The notes beneath the pieces are model-generated. The model was not told the origin of the DNA, searched no databases, and saw nothing but the letters and a program-made list of their open reading frames with translations. From Bacteroidia bacterium (GTDB taxonomy: Bacteria; Bacteroidota; Bacteroidia; AKYH767-A; OLB10): a stretch of DNA of 64,000 nt. The stretch is taken from assembly GCA_016788065.1 (NCBI GenBank), contig JAEUTI010000092.1:1-64000 (forward strand), in the 5' to 3' direction. Shown here piece after piece: positions 36,812 through 45,918 of the stretch. Made by a program: the position numbers and the translations under genes. Within the stretch, counting starts at the first letter, position 1. Every line of letters begins with the position of its first letter.

Positions 36812-37192
36812 ATGAGTTCAAATGGAGCAGCAATGCCTTTTCTTGCCAAATTAATTACCACGTCTCTGGCTGTAATTATTGTTTCATGGTTTCTTCCCGG
36901 TGTTGAGATCGAAAATGCACTTACAGCTATTATTCTGTCAATAGTCTTGGCTATCTTGAATATTTTTGTAAAACCAATTCTTATTTTTCTCACTCTTCCA
37001 ATTACACTAATTACCCTAGGCCTGTTTCTGATTGTAGTGAATGCACTCATTATTTTACTCGCAGCAGAAATAGTTCCCGGTTTTTCAATCGATGGTTTTT
37101 GGTGGGCAGTTCTGTTTAGCCTGATTTTATCTTTCGTGACCGCTGTGCTGGAAACTTTGCAGCAATCAATTTCAGGAAATAACGAAGATTAG
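36812..37192 (+). CDS. Small four-helix membrane protein, Phage_holin_4_2 family
   Basis: 126 aa with four hydrophobic segments (about 10-25, 35-52, 56-85 and 95-117). The LAILNIFVKPILIFLTLPITLITLGLF stretch with conserved NxxVKP..L.L..P is typical of the family named Phage_holin_4_2, common on bacterial chromosomes with no known function. Despite the name nothing around it suggests a prophage. It ends 10 bp before the stop of the convergent nuclease gene. Confidence 0.85.
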   Translation: MSSNGAAMPFLAKLITTSLAVIIVSWFLPGVEIENALTAIILSIVLAILNIFVKPILIFLTLPITLITLGLFLIVVNALIILLAAEIVPGFSIDGFWWAVLFSLILSFVTAVLETLQQSISGNNED

Positions 37193-37202
37193 TCAACGTA
37201 AT

Positions 37203-40001
37203 TTACCTCTGACAAATAGTTCTGAACTCGCAGAAAGAACATGTTTTTAAATCGTCAGTCTGAGTAAATGGTTTTACAGGATCCAGTATGGATGCAATCA
37301 ACTGGGTTAGATATTGAGTGAACATCATCATTGTTTCTTCATTCGAAATTTCACTGTTTTCTGGCCATTTTATGCCATCACATAACGATGAAGCAACATA
37401 AAATCCTGCCTTGATCACCTTGCCGGGATGCAGGTCTTGATATATTTTCGAATAAAAATTTAACTGAAAAAGTGTTTTCTTTTTTGGATCTGTAAAAATG
37501 GAATCAAATTCCTTCGTTTTTAAAACGACTTTTCCAGTTTTGTAATCGATGATTCGCACTGTGCCATTTTGTTCATCAACACGATCGAATTTACCATATA
37601 AATTTATTGGGAGTCCGTTAACCGGAATGGTGGAGCGATAGGTTCCTTCCAATTGTTCAATAGTAAATGGAGTATCTTTCTTATCTTGCTGAAGCATTCG
37701 TTTCACAAGCTCCCTGATTACTTCGGCAAGTAAAATATCATTTCCATGCAAATCCGCAGCCTCTGTTTTAAACACTTCTCTTATGGCGCGATCAACAGCT
37801 TCGTCTGCTTGTAATAATAATGCGTCAATTATTGCTGCATCGATTTGTGGTGTACACGAGCCATATAGCAACTCGAGTGCCCGGTGCAGAATATTTCCAA
37901 AAATATCTGCTTCAATAGATTCACCAACAGTATCGTGTTCCTTCAGATAAGCAATGTACCGGAAGTAAAATTGTAACTTGCAACTGATATAGGTGGTTAA
38001 TGCTGAACTTGAAAATGATCTGAAATTTTCCTGCTGACCAGTAAACCTTTGTAATTGCTCCAGAATTTTTTCGTCCTTAATTATAGATATTGGTTGGACC
38101 GTTTCCTGAAGGATAGGAGTAGAGATTATTTTTTTTGATATGGTGAGCCGGCTACCCATGTATTCTTTTAACTCCTGCTCCAATTGCAAAAGATACCGGC
38201 TTGGTTCACCACCACCGGTTTTTCCAACTTCCGTATTATAAATCAGAAATGCTTTTTCAGCTTTGTGAAACAGTCTGTAAAAATGATAGGAGAAACTGGC
38301 ATCCTGATCTTCATAAGTGGCAAGACCAAATCCTTTTCTCAATGCATAAGGTATAAATGATTTACCTGCACTGCTGGCAGGTAAGATGCCTTCGTTACAT
38401 CCAATGATGATTATGTTTTTGAAATCCAGGGCACGCGTTTCCAGGAAACCCATTACCTGTAATCCTTTAACAGGCTCTCCCGTAAATGGAACTTTTAAAC
38501 CGGCAATACATTCCCGAACCATCTGCCATCCGGTCTCAACCGGAATTTCAGATGAATGCGAAGAAAGAATATCTGCCAGTAAACGAACCTCTGTAGCAAT
38601 GAATGATAAAACGGCATCTTCAAAATAAACTACGTTACCCGACTTCTCTGATAAGTTCAGATGAATAAGCTCCAATATTTTATCAAGGTAAGAAAATAAA
38701 CCGTTGGTATCAGGTATCGCTTCACATAAAATAACTGCACCGTTCAATGCATACATACGATTAATGGCTTCCAGATCATAGTATTGGAAGTTGGTATCGT
38801 CAATATCAATAGGGTGTTTCGTAACAACGGATGCCAGCAATGGATGGTTCAGTAGTGAACTTATATCTTTGTGATTATATCTGATTTCTCCGTTTTTACT
38901 GATTCGCTTGCTTTTTTGAAGCTGTCTCAATTGATCCAGCAGCACAATAAACTGACTTTCTTTCAATGGGTAACCCATCGTCACATTGATGGTTGGTACC
39001 AGATGCGGAATCGCATACAGAACCGGGAATAGCAAATTTTCATCAGCCAGTATTATGGCAGTACTGTTTATGTCGATAGCATTTGAGCTGATTAAATCAC
39101 TAATCAGTTCTCCCGCATATTTGGCTTGCCCTACCTGCAATGGAACACCTGCAAATTCCAGTTGTTTATCTCCGCTTCCAAAATGGTTTTCAATCCAGTT
39201 AGATGTTTCATTTATCAGTGGTGTCTTTCTGAAATAATACCCGGCTTCATGAATGGTGTTGTTAATATAATATTCATCACCATCCCAATACAGAGAAACC
39301 TGAAACTTCTTACTTAGTTGAGAAATGACTTCTTCTTCAGCACGAGAGAAACCATAAAATCCTGCAAATACAAAATGATCAAAGTTACTGGTGAAAGTGC
39401 CTTTTTTGAGTTGCTCAATCAGATCCCTGTAGGCTTTGCCTTCATAAGATTGATTTTTATCGGTGAGCAATTTATCATATGCTTCATAAATTTCGTAGAG
39501 TCTGTTCCAGCTCTTAATGAATTCATTTTGCAGATACGTTAATTTTTCTTCGTTAAATGATGCTACGAACTCCTGGATCCAATGCAATGATTCGGCTTCA
39601 GGTAAAAATGCCGCTTCGATTTTACGTAACTCACTGATATTGGCAAAAAGTCGGGAAGGCTCATAAAGTTGTTTGTCGATTTCATCGAAATCATTCAACA
39701 TCATCTGGCCCCAGCCATAAAAGCGGCCAAAATCCTGCTCCGGCCAATGCTTTTTATAGACTTCATACAACGAAAGCAACAAAGGAATATCTTCTGTAAC
39801 GCCTGTCTTTATGTGCTTAGCCACAAAGTCTCCAATTCCCATAACACCCGGAGCCCAGACAGGTTTGTCGTGTGCTGCGGCAAACTCTTTTCTGAATATG
39901 AGACAAGCTCTTCTGGTTGGAAAAATGATACAAACCTTCCGATAGTCGCCGTGATAGGTATTTCGTATTTCGGTAATTATTCTCTGTATGAAGGAATGCA
40001 T
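37203..40001 (-). CDS. AddB/RexB-like PD-(D/E)XK nuclease with iron-sulfur staple
   Basis: 932 aa. The N-terminal 600 residues resemble the inactivated helicase part of AddB (IIFPTRRACLIFRKEF, VFAGFYGFSRAEEEVI, IIIGCNEGILPAS). The C-terminal 260 residues are a PDDEXK_1 nuclease: GNILHRALELLY, then GKFDRVDEQNGTVRIIDYKTGK with the catalytic Asp and Lys. Cysteines in TYISCKLQF and the terminal CSFCEFRTIC (CX2CX5C) match the [4Fe-4S] staple of AddB. The expected role is double-strand break end resection, paired with an AddA-type UvrD helicase-nuclease that is not in this window. Start at ATG 40001; no close upstream gene on the strand. Confidence 0.85.
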   Translation of the reverse strand: MHSFIQRIITEIRNTYHGDYRKVCIIFPTRRACLIFRKEFAAAHDKPVWAPGVMGIGDFVAKHIKTGVTEDIPLLLSLYEVYKKHWPEQDFGRFYGWGQMMLNDFDEIDKQLYEPSRLFANISELRKIEAAFLPEAESLHWIQEFVASFNEEKLTYLQNEFIKSWNRLYEIYEAYDKLLTDKNQSYEGKAYRDLIEQLKKGTFTSNFDHFVFAGFYGFSRAEEEVISQLSKKFQVSLYWDGDEYYINNTIHEAGYYFRKTPLINETSNWIENHFGSGDKQLEFAGVPLQVGQAKYAGELISDLISSNAIDINSTAIILADENLLFPVLYAIPHLVPTINVTMGYPLKESQFIVLLDQLRQLQKSKRISKNGEIRYNHKDISSLLNHPLLASVVTKHPIDIDDTNFQYYDLEAINRMYALNGAVILCEAIPDTNGLFSYLDKILELIHLNLSEKSGNVVYFEDAVLSFIATEVRLLADILSSHSSEIPVETGWQMVRECIAGLKVPFTGEPVKGLQVMGFLETRALDFKNIIIIGCNEGILPASSAGKSFIPYALRKGFGLATYEDQDASFSYHFYRLFHKAEKAFLIYNTEVGKTGGGEPSRYLLQLEQELKEYMGSRLTISKKIISTPILQETVQPISIIKDEKILEQLQRFTGQQENFRSFSSSALTTYISCKLQFYFRYIAYLKEHDTVGESIEADIFGNILHRALELLYGSCTPQIDAAIIDALLLQADEAVDRAIREVFKTEAADLHGNDILLAEVIRELVKRMLQQDKKDTPFTIEQLEGTYRSTIPVNGLPINLYGKFDRVDEQNGTVRIIDYKTGKVVLKTKEFDSIFTDPKKKTLFQLNFYSKIYQDLHPGKVIKAGFYVASSLCDGIKWPENSEISNEETMMMFTQYLTQLIASILDPVKPFTQTDDLKTCSFCEFRTICQR

Positions 40002-40127
40002 CTCACTTGAAAATTTATTTCTGTGATTGTGAAAGTGTAAATAGTTAACAAGAATGTTGAAAACACAAATTGTTCACGGACAAATATAATTACTTAGGGC
40101 AGTATTTTTATCCCCGGATCAAAAAAT

Positions 40128-41600
40128 ATGATGAAAAAACTTACTTATTCACTAATAATTGCCCTCTTTTCATTCACAGTTACTGCTCAGCCTTGCAAGG
40201 AAGTTGTTGGTTATTATGCCGGATGGAAGTATCATAAACGAAATAAACTGGTTAATCCCGCAACTATTATCTATTCTAATTATACAATTATTAATTACGC
40301 TTTTTTTAAGCCATTGCCCGGTGGTGAGGTGGTTCCGGGAGATGCTCACACCGATAATCTGATTTTATTGGGAACCAGGAATCAGCAAATGCAACACGAT
40401 AAAAGTACATCCCTTGTTTATAAAGCGCATCAAAATGGTGTGAAGGTTGTTGTTTCGGTTGGTGGCTGGACCTGGTCATCGCATTTTCCGGCAATTGCTG
40501 CGGACCCATCTAAAAGAAAAAACTTTGTAAACTCCTGTATCGGAATTGTTCGCAAATATGGTGTCGATGGAATTGATATTGATTGGGAATATCCCGGACA
40601 TGCTCCGCATAATGGAACACCCGACGATAAAGCCAATCTCACTTCATTGATTTCTGAATTAAAAGCAGCTTTGGTTAAAACCGGAATTTCGGATGGCAAA
40701 AATTACCTTTTGACCTTCGCAACCGGACCAGCACAAAAACACATGGCTCAAATCGATTGGGCCAGAGTAGAGCCTCAGTTGGATCTGATTCATTTGATGT
40801 CGTATAATTATTATGGTGCATGGGATAAAACCACGAATCACAACACTCCTTTATACAAACCTGCAACCGGAAATTTCCGGTATAATGTCGATCATTCGGT
40901 AACGCTATTGACCGATACTTTTAACATTCCTTCCTCCAAAATCACTCTTGGTTTAGCCTTTTACGGACGAACAGCAACCTTTCAGGATGAAGTTGCCCTC
41001 CATGCGCCTTCCACCGGTATTGATGCCCTTTCTTTTCCTGATGAAAAGGGTACGCCTTCCTACTTTAATATTATGCTAAAGCAAAACCTGTTTGATAAAG
41101 AATTTGATGAAGTTGCTAAAGTGCCTTACCTGACCGGTAAAAACGGGAGCAAGGCTTTTGTGAGTTTTGATGATGAAAATTCAATTGGTCAGAAAACAGC
41201 ATTTGCTGTTCAAAAAAATATGGCCGGAGTAGTGATTTGGGATATTTCCGGCGACTATATCGAAACTAAACCCGGTTCCGGTAAAATTGCCGGGACTCCG
41301 CTTTGCAATGCTATTCTCGCAAATACTTGTCAGGGCGCAATTGCTTCGGGAAAGATTATGGATTTCGGGTTAAAAGCATATCCAAACCCGGTTTTGGATG
41401 AGATGGATATTGTTTGGTCTGAATCGGTGTTTTCGCCCTCTATTGAAGTGTTATCTGCTTCCGGACAGCAGGTTTTTTCTGGTAGTTCAATTCAAGGTAA
41501 CCAGTTGAAAATTAATACTTCCAGCTGGTCTTCCGGAATCTATTTGGTGAGCATCTCAGCACCCAACGAAAAGGCTTCGGTGAAAGTAGTAAAATTGTAA
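40128..41600 (+). CDS. Glycoside hydrolase family 18 chitinase, T9SS cargo
   Basis: 490 aa. Signal peptide ends VTAQ at residue 20. The GH18 barrel (about 24-400) has VVVSVGGWTWSSHFP and the catalytic VDGIDIDWEYPG, giving DxxDxDxE with Glu154 as the acid. LIHLMSYNYYGAWD and GVVIWDISGDYIE follow. A T9SS type A domain ends the protein (AYPNPVLDEMDIVW). It cleaves beta-1,4-linked GlcNAc chains by the substrate-assisted retaining mechanism, outside the cell. There is no separate chitin-binding module. It is transcribed alone; the next gene has its own promoter. Confidence 0.94.
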   Translation: MMKKLTYSLIIALFSFTVTAQPCKEVVGYYAGWKYHKRNKLVNPATIIYSNYTIINYAFFKPLPGGEVVPGDAHTDNLILLGTRNQQMQHDKSTSLVYKAHQNGVKVVVSVGGWTWSSHFPAIAADPSKRKNFVNSCIGIVRKYGVDGIDIDWEYPGHAPHNGTPDDKANLTSLISELKAALVKTGISDGKNYLLTFATGPAQKHMAQIDWARVEPQLDLIHLMSYNYYGAWDKTTNHNTPLYKPATGNFRYNVDHSVTLLTDTFNIPSSKITLGLAFYGRTATFQDEVALHAPSTGIDALSFPDEKGTPSYFNIMLKQNLFDKEFDEVAKVPYLTGKNGSKAFVSFDDENSIGQKTAFAVQKNMAGVVIWDISGDYIETKPGSGKIAGTPLCNAILANTCQGAIASGKIMDFGLKAYPNPVLDEMDIVWSESVFSPSIEVLSASGQQVFSGSSIQGNQLKINTSSWSSGIYLVSISAPNEKASVKVVKL

Positions 41601-41615
41601 AAATTGAGGTTCTGC

Positions 41616-41646
41616 TTTGAATGAATGGCTATTGTGGCTATCTTTG
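41616..41646 (+). promoter_or_regulatory. Bacteroidota promoter: -33 TTTG (41616-41619), -7 TATCTTTG (41639-41646)
   Basis: Both boxes match consensus with a 19-bp spacer, and the ATG of the propeptide-like lipoprotein is 19 bp further on. It probably drives the three genes to 45838. Confidence 0.75.
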
Positions 41647-41665
41647 AGATTCATCCGAATTTGCC

Positions 41666-42238
41666 ATGAAAATTAGCTTTTTAGTCTGTGCCATTATCAC
41701 TGTTTCAGTAGTTGTTTCCTGCAAAAACAGGGAAGGATCTTTACCTGCAAATGTTGCACCAGCTCAGGTTTCCAATCCCGTTTTGTTTGAGGATGTGGTT
41801 AATGCACCAGCTGATTTATCATGTCCTGATAAAATTTTCCCTACCAGTTACCGGTTGCTAAAAGTCGATTATCCTGCATTGTGGAAGCTAATGGTAATTC
41901 AGGGCGAAACTGCCGGTGCACTTGCAAAGGATACCATTGTACTTTCTATACCATTGCCTGAAGGCGGAACCGAAGATTTTATAATGACCCAGGTGAAAGT
42001 GATGGCCCCCGAACTGGCGGCGAAATACCCAAACATAAAAACATATTCCGGCACCAGTAAGGTTTATGCAACGGACAAGATAAGAGCTGATATTTCACCT
42101 CAAGGCTTTCGTGCCATGATTCAAAGTACCCGTGGTGCATTTGTTATAGATCCTTATTGTAAAAATGATTCCATTCATGCAATAAGTTATTACAGAAAGT
42201 TTCTGCCCGAAAATTCTAAACAAGATTTCGAAAGATAA
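41666..42238 (+). CDS. Lipoprotein resembling the propeptide of the following metalloprotease
   Basis: 190 aa with a lipoprotein signal; lipobox VVSC gives acylated Cys19. Residues about 54-180 align with residues 49-173 of the protease encoded next, which form its N-terminal prodomain. In a hand alignment, 18 of 37 residues are identical over 93-129 of this protein and 86-122 of the protease. The shared pattern is IP.P.G....F, VM.P.LAA.YP.I.TYSG, GF.AMI and IDP. There is no zinc motif and no T9SS domain. A free-standing prodomain could act as an inhibitor protecting the cell, or as a folding helper. Either is inference, but the tandem order, the 37-bp gap and the shared promoter support a functional pair. 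Confidence 0.75.
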   Translation: MKISFLVCAIITVSVVVSCKNREGSLPANVAPAQVSNPVLFEDVVNAPADLSCPDKIFPTSYRLLKVDYPALWKLMVIQGETAGALAKDTIVLSIPLPEGGTEDFIMTQVKVMAPELAAKYPNIKTYSGTSKVYATDKIRADISPQGFRAMIQSTRGAFVIDPYCKNDSIHAISYYRKFLPENSKQDFER

Positions 42239-42275
42239 AATATCCATACGTAAACTACCAACTTAAATACTTCTT

Positions 42276-44528
42276 ATGATGAATCTGAGACCTAAATCAT
42301 TATTATTAACTCTGTCATTGTTGTTGACGCTTCAGTTGACTGCATTTGCCTCTGAAAAGGGTAGAAGCGCATGGCAGCGGATTGAATTGCAAAAAGTAGC
42401 TCTGAAAGGAGAAAGAATCATTCAGGCTTCTGAATTTCTTAGTTTTCAACTGAACAGCCAGGCCTTGCAGAATCTTTTTGAAAGTGCACCACATGAATCT
42501 GAAGTATCTGCCAGGAACTCATCGGCAATTATCGAAATTCCAATGCCGGACGGTTCATTTCAGGAGTTTCGAATTTTAAAATCAGATGTGATGCATCCTG
42601 ATCTTGCTGCTCGTTATCCTGATATAACAACATACAGTGGTCAGGGGATCACAGATCCACATGCTACGGCGAAATTCGATTTTACACAATTCGGATTTCA
42701 TGCCATGATCCTTACTGCAGGTCAAACAGTATTCATTGATCCACTAACTCTCGAAGATCCTGATATGCTGATGGTTTATTATACACGTCATTTTATCACC
42801 ACTAAAGAATTTATATGCCATACTCCAGATGGTGTTTCTTTATTCGAAGAACAGCAGCGGAATGGAAATTCATCCGTACAGCGTTCCATTGGAACCGATT
42901 TAAAAACTTACCGACTGGCAATGGCAACAACAGGAGAATATGCCTCTGTATTTGGAGGAACTGTTGCCGGTGCGCTTGCAGCAATTGTGACTTCCGTGAA
43001 CAGAGTTACCGGGGTTTATGAAAGAGAATTTGCAATCAGAATGGTATTAATTCCAAATACAGATACCCTGATTTTTACCAATGCAAATACAGACCCATAT
43101 ACCAACAACGATGGTGGAGCAATGCTTGCTCAAAATCAAACTACTGTCACTGCACGCATAGGTGGTCCGAATTATGATATCGGCCATGTGTTCAGTACCG
43201 GTGGTGGTGGTATTGCAGGATTAGGCGTTATTTGTAATTTTTCGAATAAAGCACGCGGTGTAACAGGTTCACCTTCTCCTTTTGGTGATCCTTTTGATAT
43301 CGATTATGTGGCTCATGAAATGGGTCACCAGTTTGGTGGAAATCATACGTTCAATTGTGAAGTAGGTGCGTGTGCAGGAAATAGATCGTTCACTACGGCT
43401 TATGAACCAGGCAGTGGTAGTACCATTATGGCTTATGCCGGAATTTGTGGCAATAATAACCTTCAGCCTAACAGTGATGATTATTTCCATACGAAAAGCT
43501 TCGATGAAATTATTACTTACACAACTACCGGAGTAGGAAATATGTGTCCGGTAGTTACACCAACAGGTAACCAACCTCCGGTTATTAATCCCGGTGGAAA
43601 TTATATCATTCCTTATCTAACACCATTTCGTTTAACTGGTAATGCAACAGATCCCGATGGCGATCCTGTAACTTATTGCTGGGAACAATATAATCTGGGG
43701 CCTGCAGGAACCTGGAGTGCTCCCAGTGGAAATGCACCTATTTTCCGGTCATTTGATCCTACACCTAATCCGGTGCGTCTTTTCCCTAAACTCACCAATA
43801 TTCTGAATAATAATCAAACCATAGGAGAAGTGAAACCTTCTTATGCCAGAATTCTGAATTTTAAATTAACGGCTCGTGATAACAGATTAAATGGAGGAGG
43901 AGTCACCAATAATGACACCACCGTTCAGGTAGAAGTAATTAATACAGGACAACCATTCGCTGTTACTTCACCAAACGTAACCGGTATCACTTGGGCTGCC
44001 GGTGGCGTTGAAACAGTAACTTGGGATGTTGGTGGTTCTGATTTAGCTCCAATTAATACGCCATTGGTAAATATTCTGTTATCAACTGATGGTGGAAATA
44101 CTTTCCCTACGGTCCTGGCAACGGCAGTTCCAAATAATGGAAGCTATAATGTTAATGTTCCAAACGTTTCTACAACCACCGCCAGAGTGATGGTTGAAGG
44201 AAATGGAAATATTTTCTTCGATATCAACGATAAAAATTTTGCTATCGGACCTGTTGGAATTGGCGAAGTCAGCTATCTCAATGGGGTTTTCATTGCACCT
44301 AATCCGGCATCCGGTTCTTTCGAAGTGGTAATTAAAGAAGGTTCTGAGTTTTACAAAACGACTAATGTCCTTGAACTTATCGATATTACCGGCAGAATAG
44401 TTTTATCGGAAACTTTAAGTGCAGTTCGACAAAAGGTTGATATATCCGGGTTTGCTGCAGGATTGTATATCTATACGCTCCGAAATGAAGCAGGTAAATC
44501 AAGTTCAGGAAAGTTGATGGTTGAATAG
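42276..44528 (+). CDS. Reprolysin-like metzincin protease with prodomain, T9SS cargo
   Basis: 750 aa. Signal peptide (to about 26). The prodomain (about 27-180) has the same IP.PDG.F, LAARYPDITTYSG, GFHAMI and FIDP pattern as the preceding lipoprotein. The catalytic domain (about 205-435) has the zinc site HEMGHQFGGNH (His347, Glu348, His351, His357), HEXXHxxGxxH as in reprolysin-type metzincins. A Met-turn candidate is STIMAYAGICG. An Ig-like/cadherin-like region (about 440-530), a further beta domain (about 560-660) and a T9SS type A domain (IAPNPASGSFEVV) follow. It is a secreted zinc endopeptidase, presumably made as an inactive precursor. Confidence 0.92.
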   Translation: MMNLRPKSLLLTLSLLLTLQLTAFASEKGRSAWQRIELQKVALKGERIIQASEFLSFQLNSQALQNLFESAPHESEVSARNSSAIIEIPMPDGSFQEFRILKSDVMHPDLAARYPDITTYSGQGITDPHATAKFDFTQFGFHAMILTAGQTVFIDPLTLEDPDMLMVYYTRHFITTKEFICHTPDGVSLFEEQQRNGNSSVQRSIGTDLKTYRLAMATTGEYASVFGGTVAGALAAIVTSVNRVTGVYEREFAIRMVLIPNTDTLIFTNANTDPYTNNDGGAMLAQNQTTVTARIGGPNYDIGHVFSTGGGGIAGLGVICNFSNKARGVTGSPSPFGDPFDIDYVAHEMGHQFGGNHTFNCEVGACAGNRSFTTAYEPGSGSTIMAYAGICGNNNLQPNSDDYFHTKSFDEIITYTTTGVGNMCPVVTPTGNQPPVINPGGNYIIPYLTPFRLTGNATDPDGDPVTYCWEQYNLGPAGTWSAPSGNAPIFRSFDPTPNPVRLFPKLTNILNNNQTIGEVKPSYARILNFKLTARDNRLNGGGVTNNDTTVQVEVINTGQPFAVTSPNVTGITWAAGGVETVTWDVGGSDLAPINTPLVNILLSTDGGNTFPTVLATAVPNNGSYNVNVPNVSTTTARVMVEGNGNIFFDINDKNFAIGPVGIGEVSYLNGVFIAPNPASGSFEVVIKEGSEFYKTTNVLELIDITGRIVLSETLSAVRQKVDISGFAAGLYIYTLRNEAGKSSSGKLMVE

Positions 44529-44566
44529 TAGATTCTAATGCATTCATTTATGTAAAAAATATAGTC

Positions 44567-45838
44567 ATGCTGAAAATTCTATCCAGTTGCTTATGCGGAT
44601 TACTTTTTGCCACTACTGCAGTCAGTCAATGGGTTCAGCTGCCTGCATCGCCATTTACATCATCTCGTTTAGATGATATTTACTTTGTGGATGATAATAC
44701 CGGATGGACCTGTAGCGGCGATGGATACATTTATAAAACAGTAAACGGAGGAACCAATTGGTTCCTCCAGTTTGCTTCAGCAGAATATTTCAGGAGTATT
44801 GAGTTTATCAATCCTACAACAGGTTTTGCAGGAACCCTTGACGGGAAAGTTTTTAAAACAGTAAATGGTGGTTCAACATGGACCGACTTCACAGCAACAT
44901 TACCTGTTCCTCCGTATGGAATTTGTGGCATTTCACACTTTGGAAATACCGTATTCATGGTTGGTAACTGGAGTCAGAATGCCGATTTGTACAAATCCTT
45001 TGACGGAGGAGTTACCTGGTCACATCAAAGTCTGAATTCTTTAGCTGAAAATTTAGTTGAGTGCCTTTTTATTAATGCAAATGAAATTTTAATCAGTGGA
45101 CTGGTTGCTTTGCCCCAGGCAACAGGTGGTTGTATTTTGCGTTCAACCGATGGTGGTGCAACCTGGACAAGGATCTTTAATACCGGAATTGCAAATGAAT
45201 ATGTATGGAAATTACAGACCCGAAATAATGGACTGGTGTATGGTTCTGTAGAATCATTAACCGGTAATGCAACCTGGTTTGTCAAGTCAACCGACTGGGG
45301 TGCCAACTTTCAAAAGCTTCCGGTTAGTCTTACCGTAAACATTGATGCTGAAGGAATAGGTTTTGTAAACGATACCATCGGATTCATTGATGGATATGGC
45401 ATTGCTATGTATAAAACAGTTGATGGTGGAAACAGCTGGACTGTCATGCAGCCCAATAACCGAACTAACAGATTCTTTGTCTTGCCTTCCGGAATAGCCT
45501 ATGCTTCCGGCAGTACAGTGTGGAAATATCAACCCGGAACGACCGGGCTTCCAACTTCAACAGAACCACATAAAAATGCTCACCAACTTTTTGTGAGTCC
45601 AAATCCTTCAAATGCTATAACCGGGATTAAACTGATCACAGGATTTAATACCTATGCAATTCTTGAAGTGTATGACAGCAACAAAAAGTTAGTGATGCAA
45701 TTACACCAGGGAAGAATTACTTCAGGAACTCATGATTTTTCTGTTGATTGTACTTCTCTTGCCGCAGGAATTTACCACGTAATTTTACGAACGAATGAAC
45801 ATTTCCTGACTGAAAAATTGGTTGTTATACCAAAATAA
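44567..45838 (+). CDS. YCF48/BNR-like beta-propeller protein, T9SS cargo
   Basis: 423 aa. Signal peptide, then a propeller of about seven blades over 25-325 with recurring motifs TGW.CSGDGYIYKTVNGGTNW, TGFAGTLDGKVFKTVNGGSTW, DLYKSFDGGVTW, LRSTDGGATW and AMYKTVDGGNSW. These are the YCF48 / sialidase-type Asp-box repeats. A T9SS type A domain ends it (VSPNPSNAITGI). No sialidase catalytic Arg triad or Tyr-Glu pair was recognised, so a binding rather than hydrolytic role is likely. It starts 38 bp after the protease gene with no terminator between, so it is probably the last gene of that operon. Confidence 0.85.
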   Translation: MLKILSSCLCGLLFATTAVSQWVQLPASPFTSSRLDDIYFVDDNTGWTCSGDGYIYKTVNGGTNWFLQFASAEYFRSIEFINPTTGFAGTLDGKVFKTVNGGSTWTDFTATLPVPPYGICGISHFGNTVFMVGNWSQNADLYKSFDGGVTWSHQSLNSLAENLVECLFINANEILISGLVALPQATGGCILRSTDGGATWTRIFNTGIANEYVWKLQTRNNGLVYGSVESLTGNATWFVKSTDWGANFQKLPVSLTVNIDAEGIGFVNDTIGFIDGYGIAMYKTVDGGNSWTVMQPNNRTNRFFVLPSGIAYASGSTVWKYQPGTTGLPTSTEPHKNAHQLFVSPNPSNAITGIKLITGFNTYAILEVYDSNKKLVMQLHQGRITSGTHDFSVDCTSLAAGIYHVILRTNEHFLTEKLVVIPK

Positions 45839-45840
45839 AA

Positions 45841-45870
45841 AAGGGGCGAGATTTGCATCTCACCCCCTTT
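45841..45870 (-). terminator. Terminator between convergent genes
   Basis: GGGGCGAGAT pairs with ATCTCACCCC around a TTGC loop with one C-A mismatch. On the minus strand a run of T residues follows, so it best serves the coiled-coil lipoprotein gene; the plus-strand T run is only three long. Confidence 0.65.
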
Positions 45871-45918
45871 ACACAACCTGAAAACACTTGTTTTAATAAA
45901 TAGGGAACTACACTTTCT

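Noticed and set aside
36812-37192. A phage holin as evidence of a prophage
   Set aside because: The family name is historical; the protein is a common chromosomal membrane protein and no other phage genes are near.
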